64,000 nt of DNA, taken from Streptomyces sp. NBC_01431 (GTDB lineage Bacteria > Actinomycetota > Actinomycetes > Streptomycetales > Streptomycetaceae). Below, in pieces: positions 42,892-51,824 of the stretch. The stretch spans positions 992,001-1,056,000 of the forward strand of contig NZ_CP109496.1 in assembly GCF_036231355.1 (NCBI RefSeq), read 5' to 3'. Within the stretch, counting starts at the first letter, position 1. Every line of letters starts with the position of its first letter. Below the pieces are notes generated by a model, which was given only the letters and a program-made list of their open reading frames with translations, made no database searches and was not told the origin of the DNA. Both the position numbers and the translations under genes were made by a program.

Positions 42892-45015
42892 TCAGGCGGA
42901 CTTCCGGATCTCCAGGAGGTCCGGCACCGGGGCCAGGTCTTCGAGCAGCTGTCCGGTCGCGCCGTTCAGCCGGGTGCGCGCGGCCGCGTCCAGCCGGTCG
43001 ACGGGGGTCCAGCTCTGGTCGTGGTGCGCGGCGTCGAGCAGTTTCTGCACCCGGGCGATGTCGGCGTCGATGCGGGGCAGCAGCTGTGCGTCGCGGGAGA
43101 CGAGCAACGGCCTGAGCACGCCGAGCAGTTCACGGGTTCCGGCGAGATTGGCGTCGGCGGTGGCGAGGCTGGTCCCGCTGCCCTGGTCGGCGTCGCCGGT
43201 GAGCTCGAACTGGAGGGTGTTCTCCAGGATCTCGTGGGTGCGCAGCGGCAGGTCGCCCGGGGCGAAGTCCTGGGTGGGGAACGCCTTTTGGAGACCGGCG
43301 CTGTCCTCGGCGAGGTGGGCTGCGGGCGCGGCCAGATCGCTCGCCGACTGGCCGTGCCACAGGCCGTACTCGACGCGGTGGAACCCGGTGAAGTCCTTGT
43401 CGTTCACACCGTCGGGCAGTCCGGCGGTGCGCCCGTTGATCTTCTTGTCGAAGTCCTGGAAGGTGCCGTAGGCGGCACCGAGCGAGGCGTAGGTGCGGTG
43501 CGCGGTGAGCCAGTCGGTGCGCGCCGCGTCGAGGTTGCCGCCGGCTATGTCGTCGCTGAGCTGCCTGGTCTGCGCGACGAGGGTGGTCAGGCCCTGGCCG
43601 AGGTACTGCTTGTACGCGGTGAGGGGCGCGGCCAGGTCGGCTTCGGAGACGGGCACGACCGCCTTGGCACCGCCTGCGCCGCTGACGCGTACGGGCACGG
43701 AGGTGACCGCCTTGCCGCCGGTGGGCACACAGCGCCAGGCGTAGGAGCCGCCCGCGACGGTGGCGACCAGGTCCCGGGTGGTGCCGGGGGCCAGGCCCTC
43801 GATCTCGCCGTAGACCGCGTTGCTCGCCGGGTCGATGAGGTAGACCTCGGAGGCCTTGTCTCCGGTGTTGTGCATCTGGAAGGTCTGGCGGCCTGGCTTG
43901 GGCGCGGCGAAGCCCTTGCCGCACTCCTTCTCGGAAACGGCGATGGTCTGGGCGTCGGCGGGCTTGGACTTGCCGAAGGCCACGACGCCCGCGGCGACGG
44001 CGGCGGGAACGGTGACCACCGCGACGGGCACCACCCAGGCGGGCCGCTTGCGCGTCCGCACGGGCGGCTCGGCGGAGGCCTCCTGCGCGGCGTCCTTCGC
44101 GGGGCCGGACTGCGCGGCGTCCTTCGCGGGAGCCTCCTGCGAGGCCTCCTTCACTGCGGCCTCCTGCGCGGCGGGCTTCGCCTCGCGGGCCGGCTTGGCC
44201 GCCGAGGACCGCACGCCCCGTACGAACAGCGTCATGACCACGGCGAGGTAGCCGACGTACGCGATGACCTGGAGCCAGGTCATCGTCGGCGTCAGGTTGA
44301 ACACGCCCTGCACGAGGGTGCTGTACCAGGCGCCGGGGTCGATGCTCTGGCTCAGGTCGACGGCGTACGCGGACTTGCCGGGCAGCACCCCGCCTTCCTG
44401 GAGGTCGCGCAGCCCGTAGCCGAGGACTCCGGCCGCGATGACGATGAGGACGGCGCCGGTGGCGGTGAAGAACTTCGTCAGGTTGATCTTCAATACGCGG
44501 CGGTAGAGGCCCCAGCACAGCCCGGAGGCGATGACGATGCCGATTCCGGCGCCGATCATCGGGCCCGCGGATTCACCGGCCGCCCGCGCGGTGGTCCACA
44601 GGAACAGCGCGGTCTCCAGCCCCTCGCGGCCCACCGCGAGGAACGAGGTGACGATCAGCATGCCGGCACCCATGGCCAGCGCCCCGGTGACCTTCTCCTT
44701 GATCTCGCCGGAGAGGTTGCGCGCCGAGCGGCGCATCCAGAAGACCATCGCCGTGACGAACGCCACGGCCACCACGCTGAGCGTGCCGCCGAACGCCTCC
44801 TGGGCGGTCCCGGACATGCTGGCGGCCGTGAAGGTGAGCACCGCCCCGAAGCTCATGGCGAGCGCGACCGCCGCCAGCACACCGGTCCACACCTGCGGCA
44901 GCCGGGATCTGGCATCCGCACGCACGAGTGTGGCGACCAGGATCGAGACGATCAGCCCTGCCTCAAGACCCTCCCTCAAACCGATCAAGAAGCTCGGAAA
45001 CGCGTCGTCCCACAT
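42892..45015 (-). CDS. efeU: fused EfeU-EfeO iron uptake protein
   Basis: 707 residues. Residues 1 to about 275 are an FTR1/EfeU permease with seven helices and two REGLE iron motifs ([12 protein letters not shown] and [12 protein letters not shown]). A repetitive Ala/Lys/Glu linker follows ([18 protein letters not shown] repeats). After an eighth helix ([20 protein letters not shown]) comes an EfeO part: a cupredoxin-like domain (residues about 350-430) and an M75-like helical domain with [12 protein letters not shown] (HxxE) and [15 protein letters not shown]. Normally EfeU and EfeO are separate proteins. An iron-box-like site lies 40 bp upstream. Confidence 0.93.
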   Translation of the reverse strand: MWDDAFPSFLIGLREGLEAGLIVSILVATLVRADARSRLPQVWTGVLAAVALAMSFGAVLTFTAASMSGTAQEAFGGTLSVVAVAFVTAMVFWMRRSARNLSGEIKEKVTGALAMGAGMLIVTSFLAVGREGLETALFLWTTARAAGESAGPMIGAGIGIVIASGLCWGLYRRVLKINLTKFFTATGAVLIVIAAGVLGYGLRDLQEGGVLPGKSAYAVDLSQSIDPGAWYSTLVQGVFNLTPTMTWLQVIAYVGYLAVVMTLFVRGVRSSAAKPAREAKPAAQEAAVKEASQEAPAKDAAQSGPAKDAAQEASAEPPVRTRKRPAWVVPVAVVTVPAAVAAGVVAFGKSKPADAQTIAVSEKECGKGFAAPKPGRQTFQMHNTGDKASEVYLIDPASNAVYGEIEGLAPGTTRDLVATVAGGSYAWRCVPTGGKAVTSVPVRVSGAGGAKAVVPVSEADLAAPLTAYKQYLGQGLTTLVAQTRQLSDDIAGGNLDAARTDWLTAHRTYASLGAAYGTFQDFDKKINGRTAGLPDGVNDKDFTGFHRVEYGLWHGQSASDLAAPAAHLAEDSAGLQKAFPTQDFAPGDLPLRTHEILENTLQFELTGDADQGSGTSLATADANLAGTRELLGVLRPLLVSRDAQLLPRIDADIARVQKLLDAAHHDQSWTPVDRLDAAARTRLNGATGQLLEDLAPVPDLLEIRKSA

Positions 45016-45055
45016 GCGGTTCTCCCCAGCCCTGCCAAGGCGTGCCTCGCCTCAG

Positions 45056-45074
45056 TTAGCGAAGGCATACCTTA
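45056..45074 (-). promoter_or_regulatory. DmdR/IdeR-type iron box ahead of efeUO
   Basis: Reverse-strand TAAGGTATGCCTTCGCTAA agrees at 13 of 19 positions with the IdeR/DmdR consensus TTAGGTTAGGCTWACCTAA, with conserved outer TAA/TTA arms. It lies about 40-60 bp upstream of the efeUO start, consistent with iron repression. Confidence 0.65.
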
Positions 45075-45251
45075 ATCAATGCGGACTGGAGGCGTCTACG
45101 CGGGTGTAGTCACGCTGGAAGTCCGGTGCGGTACCGCGTCGCGAAGGGGCGCGCGAACTCCCCGACCCGCCCCGGGACCGACGAATTACCACCCCCCCTG
45201 GGAGGCGCCCTACGCCGGAGCGGCCCCTCCCCCGCCGCCCACAGCCCAATC

Positions 45252-45269
45252 GTCTACAGTCACGTAGAC
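45252..45269. promoter_or_regulatory. GTCTAC-N6-GTAGAC dyad upstream of the COG4705 gene
   Basis: A perfect inverted repeat with a six-base centre, containing CTACA/GTAG half-sites like the BlaI-type dyad at 37987. Located 107 bp before the start of the membrane protein gene at 45377. The regulator is unproven. Confidence 0.45.
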
Positions 45270-45376
45270 ATTCACCGGTGGCGATCACCACCGCATGGGA
45301 CATATCAGCCCAACCATGCCCGGAGCAGGGGCAGTTGAGGCTCGGGGCGCAGTGCGCCGGGAGGGCGGGAACGAGC

Positions 45377-46207
45377 ATGGGTCAGCCGATCAGCGAGGCC
45401 ATGACCAGGCCGGTACCGGAGGGGCGCCGTCGGGGGGCCGGACAGCCGACCGGTTCCGCCTTGAGCAAGGTGCCCCAGGTCACCGCCCTGTTCTGGATCG
45501 TCAAGGTACTGACAACCGGTATGGGCGAGACCGCCTCGGACTACCTGGGCCGCACGCTCGGCCCGATACCCGCCGGAAGCCTCGGGCTCGCGGGCCTGAC
45601 CATCGCCCTGGTGCTGCAACTGCGCAGCGACCGCTACCGGCCGTGGACGTACTGGTCGGCGATCGTCATGGTCAGCGTGTTCGGCACCATGGCCGCCGAT
45701 GTCGTCCACGTCGTGGCGGGCGTGCCGTACGCGGTCTCCACGGTGGCCTTCTCGGTGGCGCTGGCCGCCGTTCTCATCACCTGGTACGTCAGCGAGGGAA
45801 CGCTGTCGATCCACAGCATCCGCACCCGCCGCCGCGAGACGTTCTACTGGGCCACCGTCCTCGCCACCTTCGCCCTGGGCACCGCGGTCGGTGACCTCAC
45901 CGCGGGCACCCTGGACCTGGGGTACCTCACGTCCGGCTTCCTCTTCGCCGCCCTCATCGCGGTGCCCGCCGTGTCGGGCCGCTTCCTGGGCCTGAACGCG
46001 GTGGCCGCCTTCTGGTGGGCGTACGTCCTGACCCGGCCACTGGGGGCCTCGTTCGCCGACTGGATGGGCGTGCCGACCAGCCGGGCGGGGCTCGGCTGGG
46101 GCACCGGACCCGTCACGCTGGCGCTCATCGTGCCCATCGCCGCACTCGTCGGCTACCTGGCGGTCAGCCACAAGGACACGCCGCCCCAGGAGCCGGTCAG
46201 CGCGTAG
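45377..46207 (+). CDS. COG4705-type multi-spanning membrane protein
   Basis: A 276-residue protein with about eight helices in a two-fold pattern (VPQVTALFWIVKVLTTGMGE; ETFYWATVLATFALGTAVGD). Each half starts FWxxxVLxTxxGxTxxD. This repeat is typical of COG4705 proteins, whose role is unproven; related genes are sometimes linked to metal stress. The ATG at 45377 follows GGAGGG; an in-frame start at 45278 is less likely because the extra 33 residues are polar and would overlap promoter sequence. Confidence 0.85.
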   Translation: MGQPISEAMTRPVPEGRRRGAGQPTGSALSKVPQVTALFWIVKVLTTGMGETASDYLGRTLGPIPAGSLGLAGLTIALVLQLRSDRYRPWTYWSAIVMVSVFGTMAADVVHVVAGVPYAVSTVAFSVALAAVLITWYVSEGTLSIHSIRTRRRETFYWATVLATFALGTAVGDLTAGTLDLGYLTSGFLFAALIAVPAVSGRFLGLNAVAAFWWAYVLTRPLGASFADWMGVPTSRAGLGWGTGPVTLALIVPIAALVGYLAVSHKDTPPQEPVSA

Positions 46208-46351
46208 CGGGGAGCGGCCCACCGGCCGCCGCACCCGTGCGACGGGAACCATGCGGCGGCTCACCCGGGCCACTGGTGGAATGTTCAACCACATCACTGT
46301 GTTGAGCGGGGTGCACGGCCCCCTGAGCGGGCCCCCGGACAGAGAGTGCCC

Positions 46352-46717
46352 ATGAGCGCCGTACACAGTGAAGTGACCGACAGCTACTACGAGTTCGGGA
46401 CGCCAGCCGAACGCTGGGCGCGCGCCCGGCAGTTCTTCGAGGCGAAGGAGTACGTCACGGCCGCGGACATCCTGACCGGCCTGGTCGCCGAGGCGCCCGA
46501 GCAGGTGGCCCCGCGCCTGCTGCTGGCGCGCGCCTACTACCACTCGGCCCGGCTGAAAAAGGCCGAGACGCAGTTGCGCGCCGTGCTCGACCGCGACCCG
46601 GTGGAGGAGTATGCCGCGCTCATGCTGGGCCGCACCCTGGAACGCCAGGGACGACCCGCGGAAGCGGCACCGTACTTGCGGGTGGCGGCCGCCTTCGCGG
46701 GCGATTTCCGCGACTGA
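46352..46717 (+). CDS. small TPR-repeat protein
   Basis: 121 residues with about two and a half tetratricopeptide repeats: ARQFFEAKEYVTAADILTGL, PRLLLARAYYHSARLKKAE, and YAALMLGRTLERQGRPAEAA. No signal or membrane segment. Probably a protein-protein adaptor; the partner is not evident. Followed by a hairpin terminator, so likely monocistronic. GAGAG upstream is a weak Shine-Dalgarno. Confidence 0.85.
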   Translation: MSAVHSEVTDSYYEFGTPAERWARARQFFEAKEYVTAADILTGLVAEAPEQVAPRLLLARAYYHSARLKKAETQLRAVLDRDPVEEYAALMLGRTLERQGRPAEAAPYLRVAAAFAGDFRD

Positions 46718-46727
46718 TCCCAATATC

Positions 46728-46759
46728 ACGGGCGCCCCGCTCTGGCGAGAGGCGCCCGT
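46728..46759 (+). terminator. hairpin terminator after the TPR gene
   Basis: A nine-bp stem ACGGGCGCC/GGCGCCCGT (46728-46736 with 46751-46759) starts 11 bp after the stop codon. No T-run, as is usual in Streptomyces. Confidence 0.6.
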
Positions 46760-46830
46760 CGGGCAGCACATTCCAGCCAACTCGACTGCGCCCGGTGACA
46801 GTTACGTCACGTTGTGCCACATTGCTGCAC

Positions 46831-47877
46831 ATGAACTCAGCCGTTTTCTGCACCGTGGTGCCGCCCCACATCCTCGACAGGCTGGCTCAGCACGAGGACC
46901 CCACCGTTTACGAGCCGGCGCGCCGCACCCTGGAGCACGACGCCCTGCTGCGCACCCAGCGCCGGATCACCACCGTCCGCGGTGTCGCCGCCCCCACCGG
47001 CACCCCGTCCGACAAGCCCGCCCGCACGATCTACGACGCGGGCCACCAGGAGACGCTGCCCGGCACCAAGGTGCACGCGGAGAGCGACCCGCCCGGCCGC
47101 GACGCCACCGTCAACCGCGCGCACGCCGGCCTGGGTGCCACGTTCGAGTTGTATCTGAAGGCCTACGGCCGGCACTCCATCGACGACTCGGGGCTGCCGC
47201 TGATCGCCACCGTCCACTACGGCGAGAAGTACGACAACGCGTTCTGGAACGGCGACCAGATGGTGTTCGGCGACGGCGACGGGGATCTCTTCCTCGACTT
47301 CACGCTCCCGATCGACGTCATCGGCCACGAGCTGACCCACGGCGTCACCCAGCACACCGCGAACCTGGACTACTTCGGCCAGTCCGGCGCGCTCAACGAG
47401 TCCGTGTCGGATGTGTTCGGCTCGCTCATCAAGCAGTACGCGCTGAGCCAGAGCGCCGACCAGGCCGACTGGCTCATCGGCGCCGGGCTGCTCGGCCCGC
47501 GCATCCACGGCGAGGCACTCCGCTCGATGAAGGCCCCCGGCACGGCGTACGACGACCCGCAGCTCGGCAAGGACCCGCAGCCCGCGACGATGGACGACTA
47601 CGTCCGCACCAGCCGCGACAACGGAGGGGTACACATCAACTCGGGCATCCCCAACCACGCCTTCTACCTGGTGGCTTCGGCGCTCGGCGGCAACGCCTGG
47701 GAGCGGGCCGGGAAGATCTGGTACGCCGCGCTCACCGGCGGCGGGCTCGGCACGGGCGCCCAGTTCGCCGACTTCGCGCGGCTGACCGCGGCGACCACGC
47801 GTAGCCTCTTCGGCGACGGCGACGAGATCCAGGCGGTGCTCAAGGCCTGGTCCCAGGTCGGCGTGCCGGCAACGTAG
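46831..47877 (+). CDS. M4-family (protealysin-type) neutral metallopeptidase
   Basis: A 348-residue thermolysin-like protease. The zinc motif is VIGHELTHGVTQHTANLDYF, the third ligand Glu is in GALNESVSDVFGSL, and the active-site His comes in DNGGVHINSGIPNHAFYL. It starts CTVVPPHILDRLAQHED, the short protealysin propeptide without a classical signal peptide. The ATG at 46831 is chosen from this motif; the Shine-Dalgarno is weak. Its last 38 bp overlap the end of the convergent mgtC-like gene. Confidence 0.93.
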   Translation: MNSAVFCTVVPPHILDRLAQHEDPTVYEPARRTLEHDALLRTQRRITTVRGVAAPTGTPSDKPARTIYDAGHQETLPGTKVHAESDPPGRDATVNRAHAGLGATFELYLKAYGRHSIDDSGLPLIATVHYGEKYDNAFWNGDQMVFGDGDGDLFLDFTLPIDVIGHELTHGVTQHTANLDYFGQSGALNESVSDVFGSLIKQYALSQSADQADWLIGAGLLGPRIHGEALRSMKAPGTAYDDPQLGKDPQPATMDDYVRTSRDNGGVHINSGIPNHAFYLVASALGGNAWERAGKIWYAALTGGGLGTGAQFADFARLTAATTRSLFGDGDEIQAVLKAWSQVGVPAT

Positions 47878-48370
47878 CGGCGGTCCGCCGGTCGCACGGC
47901 ACGGCCGCGCGCTCCTGGCCCCGCACGTCCTCGGTGTCGGGGTCGTGCTGGGGCGCGCGGTCGATCAGCCGCCCGGCGGGGCGCAGCAGCAGGTGTACGG
48001 CGAGGACGGCGACGGCGCCGAGCAGCGCGAGGTCGAGCCGGCCCGAGGCGGCGAGCACACCGAGCGCGGCCGAACACCACAGCGTGGCCGCGGTGTTGAG
48101 GCCGCGCACCGAGGCGCCGTCACGCAGGATGACGCCGCCGCCGAGGAAGCCGATGCCGGAGACGACGTAACTGGCGACCCGGGTGGGGCTGGTTTCGTCG
48201 CCGACCGCCTCGCTGTACAGGACGAACAGGGTGGCGCCCGCGGCGACGAGGGCGTTGGTGCGCAGGCCGGCGGTGCGGGCCCGCCACTGCCGCTCGACGC
48301 CTATCAGGGCGCCGCAGCCGACGCCCACGGTGAGGCGCAGGGCGAAGTCGAAGGTGGTGAGGGTGGACAC
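47840..48370 (-). CDS. mgtC: MgtC/SapB family membrane protein
   Basis: A 176-residue protein with four to five helices and the MgtC signature: LTVGVGCGALIGVERQWRAR, GLRTNALVAAGATLFVL, and SYVVSGIGFLGGGVILRDG. MgtC proteins help growth at low magnesium and modulate F1Fo ATPase or membrane potential. GTG start with GAGAGGAG upstream. The C-terminal 40 residues are polar and their codons overlap the protease gene antisense. Confidence 0.9.
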   Translation of the reverse strand: MSTLTTFDFALRLTVGVGCGALIGVERQWRARTAGLRTNALVAAGATLFVLYSEAVGDETSPTRVASYVVSGIGFLGGGVILRDGASVRGLNTAATLWCSAALGVLAASGRLDLALLGAVAVLAVHLLLRPAGRLIDRAPQHDPDTEDVRGQERAAVPCDRRTAATLPARRPGTRP

Positions 48371-48469
48371 GGGAACTCCTCTCACCCGGCCGGGACGGCC
48401 GGACGCGCCGACCCGGCGGCGCGCCGAGGGCGCTACCGCGAGCCGGAGGGGTGCGGGGACGGGGCGGCG

Positions 48470-48489
48470 CAGGACCGGTACCGGTCCTG
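48470..48489. promoter_or_regulatory. perfect 20-bp palindrome upstream of mgtC
   Basis: The half-site CAGGACCGGT is followed directly by its exact inverse. Located 100 bp upstream of the mgtC start in a 342-bp gap (48371-48712). It could be an operator or form a hairpin in the mgtC leader. Confidence 0.45.
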
Positions 48490-48661
48490 GCTACTGTGAC
48501 TTCGCTCCATGTCTCCACCCCCTTCCCGGGCTCCCGATCGTCCGGCGCCCAACGCTCCGCCGAAGTGGCGCTCGCCGGCCCCGGCGGCCGTGGCCGGTGG
48601 CGCGGCTCCCCGCACCCCCTCAGGGCGCCGACAGCGCACCCGCCTTCCACGAGCCGTCCAG

Positions 48662-48702
48662 GAAAAAACCGTACTTCCTATTTGCGCATCCACGCAAATA
48701 GG
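48662..48702 (-). terminator. rho-independent terminator after the phosphodiester glycosidase gene
   Basis: A ten-bp stem CCTATTTGCG/CGCAAATAGG (48677-48686 with 48693-48702), six-base loop. On the reverse strand it is followed within 9 bp by TTTTTT, and it lies 11 bp after the stop at 48713. Confidence 0.8.
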
Positions 48703-48712
48703 GAGCAGGCCC

Positions 48713-49975
48713 TCACTTCACATACACGGCGACGAAGTCCCGGGTCGCCTGGTTGTAGTAGCGCTCGGGCGGGTTCTGGAAGTCGAGGATGTTGGTGGGT
48801 CGCGGATCGGCCGGGTCCTTCGAGGGGTCGTAGGTCATGAAGGAGGGCCAGGCCCGGTTCATGTCCAGCGGCATGGCGCGCACCGCACCGGCCTGCTGCA
48901 TGAGTTCGGCGAGAGTGCGCGCGGTGAGCGCCTGGCCGACGACCATGATGACGTCGCCCTGGGCGGTCACCCCGACCCCGGAGCGCTCGACGAACATCCG
49001 GCTCTGGTCGGTGGCGCCCCACTTGGAGTCGACGCCGATGTCGGGCACGACCCGGCCGTTGTCGACCATGAGGTCCAGGCACTGGCGCACACCGACCACG
49101 TCGGGGGTCATGCTCACATCGCGGCCCCACTGGCCGATCCTGATCGAGCCGTCCCGGTAGAAGACCTCCGAGGCCGCGCCGTCGCGCAGACCGCCCACCG
49201 TCTCGCCGTTGAGGTAGAAGCCGCCGCGCGAACCGCCGTCGGTGACCTTGAAGCCGCCGTTCCAGGTGGCCAGGAGGCCGGTGCGCCTTCCCTTGGGGAT
49301 GGTGGGCGGTACGGAGAAGGTGCCGCCGGGTTCACGCACTCCCGGATGCAGTTCGAAGCGCGCCTTCGTGCCGCTGACCCAGGCGATGGCCGCCTGGTAG
49401 GAGGTGTGGTCGGCGTCGGGGCGTACGTAGGTGCCCTGGACCACGGCTTCGCCGCCGGCGGTGGCCAGCACCCGCCACACCCCCTCGCCCGGCAGCGCGG
49501 GGCTGACCAGTGGCCGCACCGGGGCGCGCAGGGGGATCTGCGCATGGCGGACCGGCATGGGCGCGGCGGTCGCCCTCATGCGGGCGAGCGCCTCGCTCGG
49601 CAGCGTGCCTCCCACCTGCGGCGGGTCGAGTTCGTACTGGAGGTTCTCCAGCTTGTCGACGACGACGCCCAGCTTGTGCTCGCGGGCCCAGCCGGCCAAC
49701 CGTGCCTGGGTGCTGTCGTCGCCGGGGTAGGTCAGCGCCTCCCCCACCGAGTAGCCGACCGCTCCGACACACACCAGGCACACCGCGAGCGCGCCGTGGG
49801 TGGCCAGTTTGCGGCGCCGGAGTTGGCTCGGCGTCAGCGCGCTGCGGGGTTTCCACGGCACCAGACGTCGCCGCGCGGCCTTCGCCCGGCCGACGTCGCC
49901 GCGGGCCGCCCCTTCCGCTCCACTCCCCTCGTCCTCCCCACCACCGCTCCCCGGCCGTCCCGCGCGGTCCGCCAT
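48713..49975 (-). CDS. membrane-anchored phosphodiester glycosidase (NAGPA-like)
   Basis: A 420-residue protein with a basic cytosolic N-terminus of about 60 residues, one helix (HGALAVCLVCVGAVGYSVGE) and an extracytoplasmic domain. That domain has the NAGPA/DUF2233 signatures LLATWNGGFKV, GSRGGFYLNGE, VDNGRVVP, RMFVERSGVGVTAQGDVIMV and LDMNRAWPSFMTY. The family cleaves phosphodiester-linked sugars, so a role in wall teichoic or exopolymer trimming is likely. Start at ATG 49975 after GAGAGAGGG. Ends before a strong terminator. Confidence 0.87.
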   Translation of the reverse strand: MADRAGRPGSGGGEDEGSGAEGAARGDVGRAKAARRRLVPWKPRSALTPSQLRRRKLATHGALAVCLVCVGAVGYSVGEALTYPGDDSTQARLAGWAREHKLGVVVDKLENLQYELDPPQVGGTLPSEALARMRATAAPMPVRHAQIPLRAPVRPLVSPALPGEGVWRVLATAGGEAVVQGTYVRPDADHTSYQAAIAWVSGTKARFELHPGVREPGGTFSVPPTIPKGRRTGLLATWNGGFKVTDGGSRGGFYLNGETVGGLRDGAASEVFYRDGSIRIGQWGRDVSMTPDVVGVRQCLDLMVDNGRVVPDIGVDSKWGATDQSRMFVERSGVGVTAQGDVIMVVGQALTARTLAELMQQAGAVRAMPLDMNRAWPSFMTYDPSKDPADPRPTNILDFQNPPERYYNQATRDFVAVYVK

Positions 49976-50261
49976 GTCGCCCTCTCTCCCGGCCGTCTCG
50001 TGACCTTCACGGCCCCATCCGCACGAGGTCGCTCTCCTCCGCGGCCCTTCGACGGCCGCGGATGGCCTGACACGCCGTTTCACAACGTAATCCGACTTTT
50101 CGTATATCTCGACCGCTGTCGGGCGACCGGATGACACCGGCTCACGTCGGGGCCGCGTGAAGGGCGCCGGAGCCGGTCGACCTGGGTCAGCTCGTCGGGG
50201 ACCAGCTGTGCGGGGGACGCCCAGGGCGCGGGCGTGCGACCCATAAGGCGCCCAACTGGCA

Positions 50262-50747
50262 TCAATCGGTGGGGAGTTCAAGCTCCGGGCGGTCCCACAT
50301 CACAGCGGGCGGGTTGGCGGCGACCGTGCCCACGCGCTCGGCTCCGACACTGAGGTAGAAGCCCTCGGCGGGCGGATGCGAGACGATCCGCACGCGACCG
50401 AGCCCGGCGGCACGAGCCCGGCCCTTCAGGTCCGCCATCAGAAGGCGGCCCACACCGAGGCCCTGGGCGTCGTCCGCCACGAACATCAGGTCCAGCTCCG
50501 GGGGCGCCAGGACCAGCGCGTAGAAGCCGAGCACCCGGCCGTCCGGGCCGACCGCGACGAAGACCTCATGGGTCTCGATGTAGTCCGGACCGACCCGGTA
50601 CCCCGCGACCATCGGCGCGTACGGGCCCTCATAGGTGCGGGAGCCGCGGACGAGCCGCGTCAGCCGCTTGGCATCGCGCGCGACCGCCCGCCGCACGGTC
50701 ACCCCGCCGGGCGCCTTGCCCTTCGAACCCGTAACCCGTGAAGACAT
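50262..50747 (-). CDS. GNAT-family N-acetyltransferase
   Basis: About 161 residues with a GNAT fold: VTVRRAVARDAKRLTRLVR, VFVAVGPDGRVLGFYALVL, and acetyl-CoA loop ADDAQGLGVGRLLMADL (Q/RxxGxG/A), then GFYLSVGAERVGTV. The substrate is unknown. No Shine-Dalgarno precedes either ATG. A TAATACT -10-like box lies 6 bp before the ATG at 50747, so leaderless initiation there is likely; an ATG at 50765 would add six residues. Confidence 0.87.
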   Translation of the reverse strand: MSSRVTGSKGKAPGGVTVRRAVARDAKRLTRLVRGSRTYEGPYAPMVAGYRVGPDYIETHEVFVAVGPDGRVLGFYALVLAPPELDLMFVADDAQGLGVGRLLMADLKGRARAAGLGRVRIVSHPPAEGFYLSVGAERVGTVAANPPAVMWDRPELELPTD

Positions 50748-50789
50748 GGGGAGAGTATTACCCATGGACGGGTGGACCTTGCCGTGGGC

Positions 50790-51764
50790 TCAGCCGGCTC
50801 CCGCCGGGGCCGCCGACAGGACGTCGCCCGCCGTGGTCCGGTAGTAGAGGACCGAGCGTCCCGACCTGCGGCGTGCGACCAGTCCGGCGTCGAGCAGGAC
50901 CTTCAGGTGGCGGCCCACCGAGCCCAGCCCCTGCCCGGTCAGCGCCACCAGGTGACTCGTGCTCTTCGGGGTGTCGAGCAGGACGAGCACGCCCGCGCGG
51001 GCCGGACCGATCAGCCGCCCCAGGGCTTCGGGCACCGCCGCCCGGCCCGCTTCGGCGAGCGCGCCCGTGCACGAGTACACCGCGGCGTAGTGACCGTGGT
51101 CGTCCCAGCTGACCCAGCACTGGCTCGGCGTGACCGGGAGGAAGAGCAGGCGCGCCCCGGAAAGGTCCCGGGGCGGGTAGTCGTGCACGTTGATCTGGAT
51201 GCGGCTCTCGCCCAGCCAGCGCATCCCGGGCCGCATGTCGTCGAGTACCGCCGCCCAGCCGCCCCGGCTCAACTGGCCGGTGCGCGCGATGATGTCGGCC
51301 TCGATGACCCGGCGCCGACGCGGCCAGTCGGGGAGCACCGCCCGCTGCCACAGCCAGTCCAGGAGGTCCGCCGTACGGTCGGAAAGATCGTCGCGCAGCA
51401 GCGCGGCGGGGAGCGGTCCGCCGATCGTCTCGACCAGATCCGCGTGGACGGTCGCGGCCGAAGTGGCGCGGATCTCGGCGAGTTCCTCGTGGAAGTCGGG
51501 TTGGCCGTCGCCGGTCGGCGTGGGCACCAGGAAGTCCGCGGTCCAGCGGGGGCTGCGTACGGCGCGTACGAGCTGCGCGGTGACGGGGTCTGCCGCCAGT
51601 TTCGCCCGGAACGCGGGCAGATGGGCATCGAGCCAGGCCCGTTCCCCGGGGTGGCGGGCGGAACGAGCCGTCAGGGCAAACAGGCTCGCGGTGGTCTCGG
51701 CCAGCGGCGAGACCAGGAAACGGCTGCCCGCGAGCGTGTCCGCGCTGACCTGCCACCACCCCAT
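50790..51764 (-). CDS. DUF5937 / ArsR-type winged-helix regulator
   Basis: 324 residues. The N-terminal DUF5937 region (SPLAETTASLFALTARSARH, VHDYPPRDLSGARLLFLPV) precedes a C-terminal ArsR-like HTH (KSTSHLVALTGQGLGSVGRH, LKVLLDAGLVARRRSGR, VLYYRTT). These proteins usually sit divergent from an MFS exporter, as here (60 bp to 51825), and probably repress it. An inverted repeat lies in that gap. Confidence 0.88.
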   Translation of the reverse strand: MGWWQVSADTLAGSRFLVSPLAETTASLFALTARSARHPGERAWLDAHLPAFRAKLAADPVTAQLVRAVRSPRWTADFLVPTPTGDGQPDFHEELAEIRATSAATVHADLVETIGGPLPAALLRDDLSDRTADLLDWLWQRAVLPDWPRRRRVIEADIIARTGQLSRGGWAAVLDDMRPGMRWLGESRIQINVHDYPPRDLSGARLLFLPVTPSQCWVSWDDHGHYAAVYSCTGALAEAGRAAVPEALGRLIGPARAGVLVLLDTPKSTSHLVALTGQGLGSVGRHLKVLLDAGLVARRRSGRSVLYYRTTAGDVLSAAPAGAG

Positions 51765-51765
51765 G

Positions 51766-51785
51766 GTTTCGCCTCCCCGCGAAAC
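51766..51785. promoter_or_regulatory. probable operator between the DUF5937 regulator and MFS genes
   Basis: Inverted repeat GTTTCGC-CTCCCC-GCGAAAC in the 60-bp divergent gap; a natural binding site for the adjacent regulator. Confidence 0.6.
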
Positions 51786-51824
51786 AGTAACGCCGACACG
51801 GCGCCGCCATCGAGACTCCCCGCC

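Noticed and set aside
43130..44518. 462-residue reverse ORF inside efeUO
   Set aside because: Same strand but wrong frame relative to the EfeUO product; composition is Arg-rich shadow.
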